Below, one piece after another: positions 1 to 10,011 of a DNA stretch of 24,587 bases. Position numbers and translations under genes: made by a program. The notes below the pieces were generated by a model. It saw only the letters and a list, made by a program, of their open reading frames with translations, was not told where the DNA came from and searched no databases. The stretch comes from Acephala macrosclerotiorum (Eukaryota > Ascomycota > Leotiomycetes > Helotiales > Mollisiaceae). The stretch is from contig MU119712.1 in the NCBI GenBank assembly GCA_014904845.1, positions 1 to 24,587 on the forward strand, written 5' to 3'. How positions within the stretch are numbered: position 1 is the first letter of the stretch; every line of letters begins with the position of its first letter.

Positions 1-1399
1 TTTTATTATTAAAAGTTTTTTTATAAATTAATTAATAATTTTATATAAAAATTTTATATTTATTTAATAATATTTTTAATTATATTCGTAAAAAACTTTT
101 TTTAAAATATTGTAAAACTTTTTTTTTAAATAGTTTTTAATATTATATTTTAATATAAATTGAATTTATTTTTTATAAATTAAATTAATATATTATAAAA
201 ATCGTATTTTTTTAATTTTTATATATATTATTATATTATTTTTTTTAAATTAAAATACTTTAAAAACTTTAAAAAAAAATATTTATAATTTTAATACGAA
301 TATATATTTTTTAAAATTTTATATTTTTAAAAAATTGATAATATAATTAAAATAAAAATATTTTTTATTAAAAAAAATAAATTTTAATTTTTAAATTAGA
401 AATTAATTTAATAATTTAAAAATATAAAATTTCAAATTATTATTTTTAAATAAAATTTATTTTAAAAATTAATTTTTATTTGTATTATTTTTTTATAAGA
501 TTTTTTTTATTTTAATTTTTATTTGAAATTTTATTTATTTATTTATTTTAATAAAATATTTTTTTTAAACAAATATTTTTTTAATCGATTTTTTTTTATT
601 AAAATTTTTTATATTATTTTTTAAAATTCGAAATTTATTTTAATTTTATTATTTTAATTTAAAAAAATTATAAATAATTCGCGAATTACAATTTTTCAAA
701 AAATTAAAATTAAAATATAAAATAATAAAATAATTTCATTTTTTAATATTATAATTTTTTTTTTTTTATATTAAAATATTTTTTTTTATATTTTAATTTT
801 TATTAAAAATAAAATTAATTACTATAAATAATTATTGTAAATTCTTTTTTTTTTTTATATTCGTTTTAATATTAATTATTTCAAATAATTTAATATGTAA
901 TTTTTATAAATTAATATTTTTTTATAATTTCACAATCTCGTAATTAAATTATTTAATTTCGAATAATATAATTAAAATAAAAAATTCTTATTAATTAAAT
1001 TTTATTTTCGATTTTTAATAATTTAAATTTTTTTTTAATAATAATAAAAAATAAAATATATAAATCGTATATAAATAATTTTTAATGAAATTTATTAAAA
1101 CAATTTATTTTTTAGCGTCGTTTTATTAATATAAAAAAATAATAAAATATAAAATAAAAAAGTTTAATCGTAAATTAATTCGTTTTAATTAATAAATTAA
1201 ATTTATTCGAAGTAATTTATAATTCGTAAATTAATTAATTAATTAATTAAAATAGAAATAAAAAGAATTACTAATTAATTTATAATAAATGAAAACTTTT
1301 TATATACTAAAAAACACGTAATTAATATTACTTTCGAAATTAATTATTTACAAAGATTTTTAAAGAAAGAATATATAATTTTATTATAATAATCTTCGA

Positions 1400-1650
1400 C
1401 GAATTTCGAAAATAGTATTAATTTATTAATATTATTTTTAAAGTTTTATATATTAATAAATTATAATAAAAAAAAATTAAAAATAGTTTTTTTATTTAAT
1501 TAAATTGATTTAATTTTTATTATAAAAAAAAAACTATTAATATAAATATAATAATAATTTAATAATTATATACGATATTAATTTTAAATTAATTAATATT
1601 ATTTTATTAAAATTGAAATTATATTTTTTTAATTTTTGTGTACTTTTTTA
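1400..1650 (+). repeat. Diverged direct repeat, copy 1 of pair (partner 6538-6772)
   Basis: The segment beginning near 1401 matches the one at 6538: both read AATTTC, then a RAAAATA core, then alternating ATTAATTTATTAATATTATT, a shared TATATTAATAAATTATAATAA, and both end in AATTGAAATTATAT/AATTAAAATTATAT with TTTTTAATTTTT. Differences are mostly C/T, G/A and small indels. The two copies are about 5.1 kb apart in the same orientation, as LTRs of a retrotransposon would be, but no TG...CA ends or internal domains survive to confirm this. Boundaries are approximate, because AT-rich sequence aligns easily by chance. Confidence 0.4.
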
Positions 1651-4600
1651 AATAATTAATTGCAATTTAACGAATATAATTAAAATTATTTTATATTTTC
1701 GTTTTTAGTTTATTATTAATAATAAGTATTTTTAGTAATACTAATAATTATTTTAATATTTTTAAATATAAAATTTTCGATTAATTTGAAAATTATAAAT
1801 ATCGAATTTAAAAAAAAATTTAAATTTAATTTAATCGATTAAATATTATAATATATAATAATAATTAATTTACGATTAAATTTTTTTTTATTATTTAATA
1901 ATTAAATAATACGTTTATAATTATAATAATATTTTTTTATTTTTAATTTACGAATTAAAAAAAAATTATTAATATTAATATAATTAAATAATTTTAATTA
2001 TAATTTTTATTATTTTTAATAATAATTATTTTTAAATATATTAATATTTTTTAATAAAAATAATAAAAAACGTTAATTTTTAAATTTATTTTATTTTTAA
2101 ATCGATTATATTTTTTTATAAATTGAAATTTTTTATTAAATTTTTTTTTTTATTTTTTTTATTTATTATATTTATTAATATTTATATTTTATTTATTTAT
2201 AAAATTTTATATAATTTTTTTTATATTATTATTTATTTATTTTTTAAATATTTTTTTTATTTTTTTTAAAAGAAAATTTTCGTATTTTATTTATAATTTA
2301 TAATTTCGATTATTTTTAATTTTAAAATTTTATATTTATTTTAATATATATTATATTAAATTAAAAAATAAAAAAGATTTAATAAAAAAAAAATTTTTAA
2401 TTAAAATCGTATTTTAAAAAAATATTATTATATTTTTAAAAAACGTTTTATTAAAACGTAATAAATATAAAATAAAAAATTAATTAATTTTAAATTAAAA
2501 AAAAATAAAACGAATATAAAATCGTAATATTTTTTAAAAATTTAATAATCTTTTTAATATAAATAAAAAAAATTTACGTTTAATTAAATTAATAAAATAT
2601 ATATAATTTAAATTTTTTTATTTAATTAATTTTATTTAATTATTATTTATTTATAAATAATTTTTTAATTTTATAATCGAATAAATTTAATTATTAATTA
2701 ATATTAATACGTTCAAAAATAATTATAAAATATTAATAATTTAATTTCTTTTTAAAAAAAAACTTTATATATTTATATAATTAAATAATATAAATATAAA
2801 ATTAAAAAATAAACGTTAAAATAATTATTATTAAAAATAATAAAAATTATAATTAAAATTATTTAAAAAACGAAACTCGAAATATAAAAATTTTATTTCG
2901 AAAATAAAAATAAAATAATATTAATTATATACGATTTCGAATCGTATATAAATATTATATAATATTTATTTCGATAAAATATAATTTTATTTTTTATAAA
3001 TTTATTAATATTTTTAAAAACGTTTATATTGAATTATAATTAATAATAAATATTATAATATAATTATATAAAATATAATAATATAATTTGAATTTTATTT
3101 TTTTAAAATTAAATTAATTATACGTATAAAAAATAAAATAAAAAAACGTAATTAAAAATAAAATTAAAAAACTTTTTAAAATAAATATTATAAAAATTTT
3201 AAATTTTAAAAAAAATTATATTTATAATAAATTAAAATATTAATTTATAAAATATATAATAAAAAAATAATAATAAATATATATAAAATTTTAATAATAA
3301 ATTAAAATATTATAATAATTTATTATTAAAAATTTTTATTAAAATTAAAAAAATTAAAAATTTATTAAAAAATATTTAAATAATAAAAAAAATTAATTAT
3401 TAATAAATATAAAAATAAAAAACGAAAATAAAAATTATTTTATTAAATTTAAAACAATTAATAATATATAAATAATAATTATATTAAATAATTAATTTAT
3501 TTATTATATTATTATAAAAAAAAAAAATTTAATATTTTATTATTATAATTCAAATTAATATTTATTTTTTATTTTTAAAAATTAATATTTTTTATAATAT
3601 TTTAAAAAATTATATTAAAATATTAATTATTAATTAATCGTAATTTATAATATTATAAAACTTTAATATTAGTATTTAATTAAATATTTTTATAATCGAA
3701 ATTTATAAAATTTATTTTAATAAAAATATTATTTTTATTTTATATTTAAAATATAAATATTATAAATTTAATTATTTAATTATTATTAATATTTTTATAT
3801 TTAAATAAAAAATTAATTTTATAAATAAAAACTCGTTTATAATATTTTAAATTATTAAATTTATAAAAAATATTACGTATATATTAAATTAATACGTATT
3901 AAAAATTATTAAATTATATTATTTATAACGTTAAAAAAAATTCGTTTATAAAGTTTTAATAAAACGTTAAAATAATAACGATTAAAATTAAAAAAAATAT
4001 TTATTAAAATTTATAATAATATAAATAAAATAAAAAAATATTATATTTTATTATATTAAATTTATAAAATTATTCGCGATAAATTAATTAAAAAATAAAT
4101 TAATAAAAATATAATTTTATAAATAATAATTAAAATTATTAACGATTTAATATAATTAAATAATATTATATTTATATTATTAATTTTCAAAACTTATTTT
4201 AAAATAATTAATAACGACGTATTATTATTATTAATTATTAAAAAAAATTAAAAAAAAAAAATACGTTATTTATATATTAATATTAAATTTATAATATATT
4301 TATAATAAAAATCGATTTAAATATAAAATTTATATTAATTTTATTAATTTTATTTAAAATACGCGTTTAATATAAAAAAAGCAAATAAAAAAAATTATAT
4401 AATTAATATATTTTTTAAATTAATTAATTTTTATTTAATGATTATTAAATTTTATAATATAAAAAAAAATATTAAAAATTTATTTTCGTTTAATATATTA
4501 AAATTTAAATTTTAATTCGAAATTAATTAATAAAATTAAAAATAAAATTATTAATATTTTTTATAAGAAATCGAAATTAATAATTTAAAAATATAATAAT

Positions 4601-5029
4601 AATAAAAAAATTTTTATATAATTTTTAATAATTTAAAAAATTAATTAATAATTAATTAATAATTAATTATAATATTAATATTTTTTTTAATTTAATTTTT
4701 AAATAAAAAAATTAAAATATAATTTTATAATATTATTTAAATTTATATTTAATTTATAATAAATTTTTAATAATTTATATTAATAAATTAAATATAAATT
4801 AAAAATTAAAAAAAAATTAATTTATTATAATTTTATAAAAAATAAATATATTATTTGAAATATTTTAATTTTAAAAATATATAATATAATAAAAAAAATC
4901 AATATAATAATTATAATAAAAATTATTATTAATACAATTATTAAATAATTGAATTTTTTTTAATATTTCGATTATTATATATATAAATTTATATTCGTTT
5001 TACAAATATTTATATCGAGAAAAATATTT

Positions 5030-5600
5030 TTTATTAATTATTTTATTGAAAAATATATATATTAATAATATTATTGATTATTTTAATTTAATATTAATAA
5101 TATTAATTCAATATTAATAGTATTAAAATATTACTAATAATATTAATTTAAAATTAAATATTTAAATATTTTATATTTATAATTTAAAATATTTATTTAA
5201 TTTATTATAAGAATTTCAAATAAATTTATTGAATATATATTAAAATATTAATATTATTTAAAATTTAATCGTAAAATCGATCGATTTAAATAAAGTTTAC
5301 GTACGTAAAATAATAGACTTATATGCGATCGAATATTATAATTAATTAATAAAAAATTAAATTGAAATATTTAGAGACTGAGTAATTCAATTGATTAAAT
5401 GTAATTATATAAATATCGCTCGTAATCGTTTACAATCGCTCGAAAGTCGAAAGTTTTAATATTTTTATTAATTCAAATTTATTTATCAATCGATTATTAT
5501 TGAGTATTAAAGTTTTAAATATATAATTATTATATAGTACGTACTATTAGTAAACTGTTAATATTATTAGTAAATAATTAATAATAAATTTTTTTTTTAA
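5030..5600 (+). repeat. Diverged direct repeat A, less mutated copy (partner 5700-6400)
   Basis: Shared landmarks with 5700-6400, in the same order: a run of ATATAT with ATTAATAATATTATT (5051 and 5721); an AATATTAATAATATTAATTC motif; AATATTATTTAAAATTTAAT; and, near the end, ATATAATTATTATATA followed by GTACGTACTATTAGTAAA here and ATACGTATTACTAGTAAA in the partner (5521 and 6330). The offset grows from 670 to 809 bases, so the partner holds extra sequence. This copy keeps more C and G (for example GATCGAT, TACGTACG, GAGACTGAG), so the two copies have been mutated unequally. Confidence 0.6.
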
Positions 5601-5699
5601 TATAAAAAATTACAAAAAATTTAATAAATATTATAATAAAATTAATATTTAATTAAATTTTAAAAAAAATTTAAATATAAATTTATTGAAAAAAAAATT

Positions 5700-6400
5700 T
5701 TTATTAATCGTTTTATTAAAAAATATATATATTAATAATATTATTAATAATTTAATAATAATTTAATAAATTATTAATATTATTAATTATTTTAATTTAA
5801 TATTAATAATATTAATTCGATATTAATAATATTAAAATATTATTAATAATATTAATTTAAAATTAAATATTTAAATATTTGAAATTTATAATTTATAATA
5901 TTTATTTAATTTATTAAACGTATATTAAAATATTAAATTATAAAAATTTAAATATAAATTAATAATTGTATTTTATTCAATTAATAAATTTTAATCGTTT
6001 TATAAATTATACAAATAAATAAAAATAAAAATTAAAAATATTAATATTATTTAAAATTTAATTATAAAATCAATTGATTCAAATAAAATTTATATACGTA
6101 AAATTTATAAATTTTATATACGAATAATTATTTAATATTAAAAATTTAAATTAAAATATTTAAAAATTGAACGATTTAATTAATTAAATATAATTATATA
6201 AAAATCGTATATAATTGTTTATAATCGTCGAAAATCGAGAATTTTAATATTTTTATAAATTGAAATTTATTTATTAATTGATTATTAATTAATAATCGAT
6301 TTTTTTAATTGAATATTAAAATTTTAAATATATAATTATTATATAATACGTATTACTAGTAAATCGTTAATATTATTAATAATTAATTAATATATAAAAA
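5700..6400 (+). repeat. Diverged direct repeat B, more mutated copy (partner 5030-5600)
   Basis: Second copy of the preceding repeat, same orientation and nearly adjacent. It includes an extra AATAATTTAATAA-rich segment around 5747-5790. Where copy A has GTTTACGTACG this copy has ATTTATATACG, the expected transition pattern. The original element type is not recognisable. Confidence 0.6.
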
Positions 6401-6537
6401 ACTTTTTAATATTATTTTATAATACAAATAAAAAAAATTTAAAAAAAAATTGAAAAATTTTTTTATTAAAAAATCATTTTTTTTTATATTATATTTTATA
6501 ATTTATAATTATTTAATTTTTAAAATTAATTTTTAAT

Positions 6538-6772
6538 AAATTTCAAAAATAATATTAATTTATTAATATTATTTTTAAAATTTAATTATATAATTTTTAT
6601 ATTAAAATATTAATAAATTTTATATATTAATAAATTATAATAAATTTTTTTTTTAAATAATTAAATTAAAATAATTTATTAATATAAATATAATATTTAA
6701 TCGAATTAAAATTAATATTATTTATATTAAAATTAAAATTAAAATTATATTTTTTAATTTTTATACGTTTAT
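6538..6772 (+). repeat. Diverged direct repeat, copy 2 of pair (partner 1400-1650)
   Basis: This is the second copy of the repeat at 1400-1650, same orientation, with C-to-T and G-to-A type differences and several indels. Residual G/C present in copy 1 (for example the GTGTAC near 1639) is A/T here, so this copy is the more heavily mutated of the two. Confidence 0.4.
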
Positions 6773-7240
6773 TAAATTTATAATTAATTAATAAATTATT
6801 TATTTATTTTATTTTTAATAATATTATATAAAATTTTATAATATTTAAAAAAAATAAAATTATTTATTTAATTATTAATTTAAAATATTTAATAATTATA
6901 ATTAAATAAAAATTTAAATATATTAATAATTTTAATAATAATTTTAAATTTTTTATTTAATAATATAATTATATATTTGAATTAAAAAATAATATTTAAA
7001 ATAAAATAAAATATTTTAATTTTTATAATAATAATATTATTTATATAAATAAAATTTATTTATAAAATTATTTTTATTAAATAAAATATAATAAATTATA
7101 TTAAAAATAATAAAAAATAATGTAAAATTTATTAATATTAAAATTGTATTAAAAATAAAAAAAATAATTAAAAAAATAATTAAAAAAACAATAAAAAAAA
7201 ATTGTCTAATAATAAAAATATCGTTTTTAATAAAAAAAAT

Positions 7241-7695
7241 TAATTGATCGAAATGTTAGCTTTTCGCTGCTAGTTGTAGCGACAAGCGTTCTTTTTTAGT
7301 TCTTTCCGGCCCCAGCGGCCCGTTTTTGTTGTTTGTTAGTCTTGGCGCATTCGTATTTACAGCGCCTCGAGCGACGAGTGACTCTCGAAAAGATGGAGGG
7401 TTCGTGAGCCTACGACCCTTTGGCAACATCATTCTAGCATCACTCTGTTAGGCTCATGATAAACAACTTCTTATTGGACTACAGAGAAGTAACACTTCGA
7501 TATGGAAACGTGGCGGGGAAGGGACGGTTTGGTGGGAGTTGATTTGGGACGGGCAGGATCGCTTGGATGGTAGTGGAGATGTTGTTCATCATGAGGATCT
7601 AGTGGTGGAGATTGGAAAAGAAAGCCTTATCAGGAGCCGAATCAAGCCAAAATCTGAACTGCAGCCTGGCCAAAAAATGAAAGGTCGAGATATTA
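7241..7695. other. GC-normal sequence, unassigned; possible solo LTR at 7254-7494
   Basis: GC content rises abruptly at about 7250. Bases 7254-7494 begin with TGTTAG and end with TAACA, the inverted short ends typical of LTRs, and are about 240 bp long, as in small fungal solo LTRs. I find no matching target-site duplication, so this is only a candidate. From 7452 one plus-strand frame stays open for 100 codons, but its last 19 residues lie inside the inverted repeat of the neighbouring transposon and it resembles no family I know. After removal of the element at 7696-8551, this segment would have been continuous with 8554 onward, downstream of the NTPase pseudogene. Confidence 0.3.
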
Positions 7696-7770
7696 CCGAG
7701 GGCGACAGCGTGTCTACTGCCATAATCCCCAGGCGAAATCGTAAATTTTAAAAAACAACGAAATTTAAAC
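7696..7770 (+). repeat. Left terminal inverted repeat of the 856-bp element
   Basis: Inverted match to 8476-8551. The outer 30 bases are perfect. The inner part differs mostly by C/T and G/A, suggesting that mutation became heavier toward the element's interior. Confidence 0.8.
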
Positions 7771-8475
7771 TTAAAAAAAATCTTATAAATTACTCATATT
7801 ATGATTTTAATTGCGCATTTGATTGATTTAATCGTATAATTCAATTAAAATAAATAAAATAAAAATAAAATAAAATAAAAATAAAATAATTATTTAAATA
7901 TAAAATTTAATTATTTTATTATATAATTTAAATATAAATAATTTTTTTTAAATTTTAAATTACTTGTATAATTTATTTTTTATTATTTTTATTTTATTAT
8001 AAAAAAATAAAATTAATATAATATAATTAATATTAAATATATTAAAAAATTTAATATTTAATATTATTAATTTTTTTAATAAAATTTTATATAATTCGTA
8101 AATATATAAAATAATTTTTTTTTAAAAGTATTATTTTTATTTATTATTGAAATATATATTTATTATATAATAAATATTATATAATTTTAAATTTTTTTTA
8201 ATTAAAAAAACAAATTATTATTAGATTATAAATCGATATTATATAATATATTATTAAATAATTATATAATACGAATAATAATTTAAAATTATAAAATTTT
8301 AATATTATTAATATTAATCGTTTATAAATATTATATATTATATATTATATTTATATATAATTTTTTTTATAATATTAATTATTTAATTAATTTTATTTTA
8401 AATTTTTTTAAATTAAATAATACATTAATTGTACAATCAAAATCGAGTTATTTAGTCTTTTTTTATATTAAAAAT

Positions 8476-8551
8476 ATTTAGATTTCGTTTTTTTTTGAAA
8501 TCTACGATCTCGCTTAGGAGTTTATGGCAGTAGACACGCTGTCGCCCTCGG
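8476..8551 (-). repeat. Right terminal inverted repeat of the 856-bp element
   Basis: Inverted match to 7696-7770, ending in CCCTCGG followed by the flanking TA. One base longer than the left arm because of a single indel. Confidence 0.8.
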
Positions 8552-8553
8552 TA

Positions 8554-8783
8554 GATATATCGGAGACAAGGGTCTGTGCCTAGGTCTGCAGGGAGCAGCA
8601 TTCGGGGCTGAGCGAGGTGGCTGGTCGCCCACAACGAAATGTCTCCAGTGCTGGAGCGAGAGATGGAATCTCAGCTCCTCCTACAACAGCATAACCATCG
8701 ACTTTGGACTGGCATTGTGTCACACCTCAAAGACCAGGGATCATAATGTCCAGATTCAAAGCCCATACATTTTGTCGTATCTT
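8554..8783. other. GC-normal sequence downstream of the NTPase pseudogene, no gene seen
   Basis: This segment lies just after the transposon and past the stop codon of the minus-strand pseudogene. No frame resembles a known protein. It probably represents the 3' flank of that gene, and before transposon insertion it would have continued into 7241-7695. Confidence 0.4.
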
Positions 8784-9494
8784 CTACATCCTCAACCTCG
8801 ACATATCCCAAGTTGCCTGAGCAGGCTTTATGTTGCTATCGGTCCATGGTAGTCCCTGGAGCTGAGGTCCGGCTGCTTCGATGGATGCCTTCGCCTTCGA
8901 AACCTCTGCGAAGAATGCTTGCTCGGAGATTGGACCACTATGCACGTTGCCTGCGCGCAACGAGACGCGTTCTTGTAGTGAAATCTGCTTCACAATTTCT
9001 GTGATTTTGTTTGCGCTCGTCATCAACACCTTGAAAGTAGGGCCAGCCAGATTTTGGTCGCGAACAATTGATTGTAGTCCGTCAACGACAGATCGCAAGT
9101 CTTCAATCGAGTTATTTATGCGTGTTTCATACTCCGAGAGGCCGTCGATGATACAAAACACAAGTGTACCTGTTGGAATCTGCTGGACAAGCTGTTGAAA
9201 CAGGTAACGAAGAGCATCAAGCTCATGTCCTCTCAAATCGTTGCACAACTCCTATTGGCTCAGCATCTCAAGATTTGGCTCAGGTGTATTTGGGTATAAT
9301 AGAAGTTGACAGATCAAACTTCGAAGCAAACCGTGAGGTCCTCTAAGAGGATCCTCGAAAGCGTGCTGACCGCAAAAGAAGGCATCGCACCATAGAAATA
9401 TAGGAGAGATTATTGCTAAGGCATGCCAAACATGAGTTGACCGCTGACGCCAGGACTGACCTTCCATCCACGTGGTCACACAGTTTGTCAACCA
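8784..9494 (-). pseudogene. NACHT/STAND-type NTPase, 3' exon with an in-frame TAG
   Basis: One minus-strand frame runs from 9494 to the stop at 8784, interrupted only by TAG at 9252-9254. The upstream half contains GLLRSLICQLL, the helix that follows the P-loop region in fungal NACHT-like NTPases. The downstream half contains FCIIDGLSEYE, a Walker-B-like stretch (hydrophobics, then DGL and an acidic E), followed about 50 residues later by FKVLMTSAN, a sensor-1-like segment. These suggest the core of a STAND ATPase of the kind found in fungal NLR-like proteins; in that family the domain binds nucleotide to switch signalling. No P-loop is visible. The exon start is set by CTTTCCTAG at 9503-9495, a good 3' splice acceptor after a pyrimidine run, so the P-loop exon would lie upstream, but I cannot find it. 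The TAG could have come from CAG by a CpA-to-TpA change. Divergently placed from the MFS gene. The family call is moderate; a sequencing error at the TAG would make this an intact 3' exon. Confidence 0.5.
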
Positions 9495-9780
9495 CTAGGA
9501 AAGAGAAAGCTTTGTCAAAGTACAATCGAAAGAACAAAACCGTGCAGAAAGAGGCAGACTGGAACCGCGCATCATAGAACAAACTGGCATTATGAAGGCT
9601 CTTAGAATGGAGGGGTCAAACAGCGGCTTGAACGGCGCCGCCGTGTTAGCAACACAGGTTTTTATTGGGTGGATAAGTGGAATTTGGGCACATAGACACC
9701 AGTAGACGAATTGATGTTGAGTTATCCCATTAAGACTACAACTAAATGGGTGTTTATATAAACCGTTAAAAGATAGGCAA

Positions 9781-9800
9781 CGGTAGGCAGCGGTAGGCTC
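9781..9800 (+). promoter_or_regulatory. CGGTAGGC direct repeat, possible Zn2Cys6 factor site
   Basis: CGGTAGGC occurs at 9781 and again at 9791, giving two CGG triplets seven bases apart in direct orientation, about 190 bp upstream of the MFS start codon. Fungal Zn2Cys6 regulators bind CGG triplets in direct or inverted arrangement. This is suggestive only, since such pairs arise by chance. Confidence 0.2.
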
Positions 9801-9843
9801 CAATACCACAAAATAGGTAGAAATGCACCTTCAGACTCAACAA

Positions 9844-9862
9844 TCATGTGACTAACACATGA
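9844..9862. promoter_or_regulatory. 19-bp palindrome with AP-1-like core, upstream of MFS gene
   Basis: TCATGTG and CACATGA form a perfect 7-bp inverted repeat separated by ACTAA. Across the left junction reads TGACTAA (9849-9855), a match to the fungal AP-1/Yap1 response element, a class known in yeast to control multidrug MFS pumps under oxidative or chemical stress. The CATGTG half-sites also resemble bHLH E-boxes. It lies about 10 bases upstream of the TATA box. Binding is inferred, not shown. Confidence 0.35.
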
Positions 9863-9870
9863 CCTTCTTG

Positions 9871-9878
9871 TATATATA
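9871..9878 (+). promoter_or_regulatory. TATA box of the MFS gene
   Basis: TATATATA in otherwise GC-normal DNA, 109 bp before the ATG at 9980. Transcription would be expected to start about 30 or more bases downstream, near 9900-9915, giving a leader of roughly 65-80 bases. Confidence 0.45.
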
Positions 9879-9918
9879 CCCGAACCCTACATTCCTTACA
9901 AAAATCGCTTTCGTGACT

Positions 9919-10011
9919 ATGCGTCCACTCTTCATCCGTGTCTGGAGCACATTCAATCCACGATATATTCCTATCAACAATGGTAGACCCGTCGAGAGTC
10001 GAGACTCTTGA
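9919..10011 (+). other. Upstream ORF (30 codons) overlapping the MFS start codon
   Basis: An ATG at 9919 opens a 30-codon frame (starting MRPLFIRVW) that ends with TGA at 10009-10011, so it overlaps the MFS start at 9980 in another frame. If transcription starts upstream of 9919, as the TATA box suggests, ribosomes that translate it would pass the MFS start, which would lower transporter output. It has ACT before the ATG (A at -3) and C at +4, a fair initiation context. Peptide function is not expected; translation is untested. Confidence 0.3.

Larger units (their letters stand above)
1..7240. repeat. RIP-degraded AT-rich repeat block (left)
   Basis: This stretch is almost entirely A and T and every frame is crowded with stops, so I see no gene. 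Remaining C and G are mostly in CpG; CpA, TpG, CpT and CpC are scarce. This resembles repeats mutated by RIP (C-to-T on both strands). Bases 3173-3422 have no G or C. Slightly less degraded patches occur near 1260-1420 and 5200-5580. Two sets of diverged direct repeats, listed separately, show that it was built from repeated DNA. The element families cannot be named by eye. The GC-normal island begins abruptly near 7240. Confidence 0.85.
7696..8551. mobile_element. 856-bp TA-flanked DNA transposon (MITE-like) with RIP-like AT-rich interior
   Basis: The two ends are inverted copies of each other. The outer 30 bases, starting CCGAGGGCGACAGCGTGTCT, are identical, and a further 45 bases are related with about nine transitions, one transversion and one 1-base indel. 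TA dinucleotides lie immediately outside both ends (7694-7695 and 8552-8553), as expected for Tc1/mariner/pogo-class target duplication. The interior (about 7770-8475) is almost pure A/T with no coding capacity. At 856 bp it is too short for an intact transposase, so it is either a non-autonomous element or an internally deleted copy. It splits otherwise GC-normal DNA. The superfamily is inferred from the TA sites only. Confidence 0.75.
9495..9870. other. Intergenic region between divergent NTPase pseudogene and MFS gene
   Basis: The frame of the pseudogene continues open upstream of 9495 to 9809, but that translation (rich in C, S and L, with no motif) looks unlike the rest, and the good acceptor at 9495 suggests intron or promoter sequence instead. 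The missing N-terminal exon of the NTPase could be hidden here, but I could not identify a donor site with confidence. The distal part would serve as promoter of the MFS gene. Confidence 0.3.

Noticed and set aside
3950..4300. Attempt to read a pogo-type DDE transposase relic in the left block
   Set aside because: Residues could not be derived from the expected motif by C-to-T or G-to-A changes alone.
1..7240. Mitochondrial or organelle-like origin because of high AT
   Set aside because: No mitochondrial genes or tRNAs visible, GC-normal nuclear-type genes are directly adjoined, and repeat copies differ by RIP-type transitions.
7452..7751. 100-codon open frame on the plus strand as a gene
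   Set aside because: Its last 19 residues are encoded by the transposon's inverted repeat, no ATG start is convincing (the annotated-looking start at 7539 is TTG), and no family resemblance was seen.
8452..8634. 60-codon minus-strand frame
   Set aside because: It runs through the transposon's right inverted repeat and into its AT-rich interior, so it is a chance frame.
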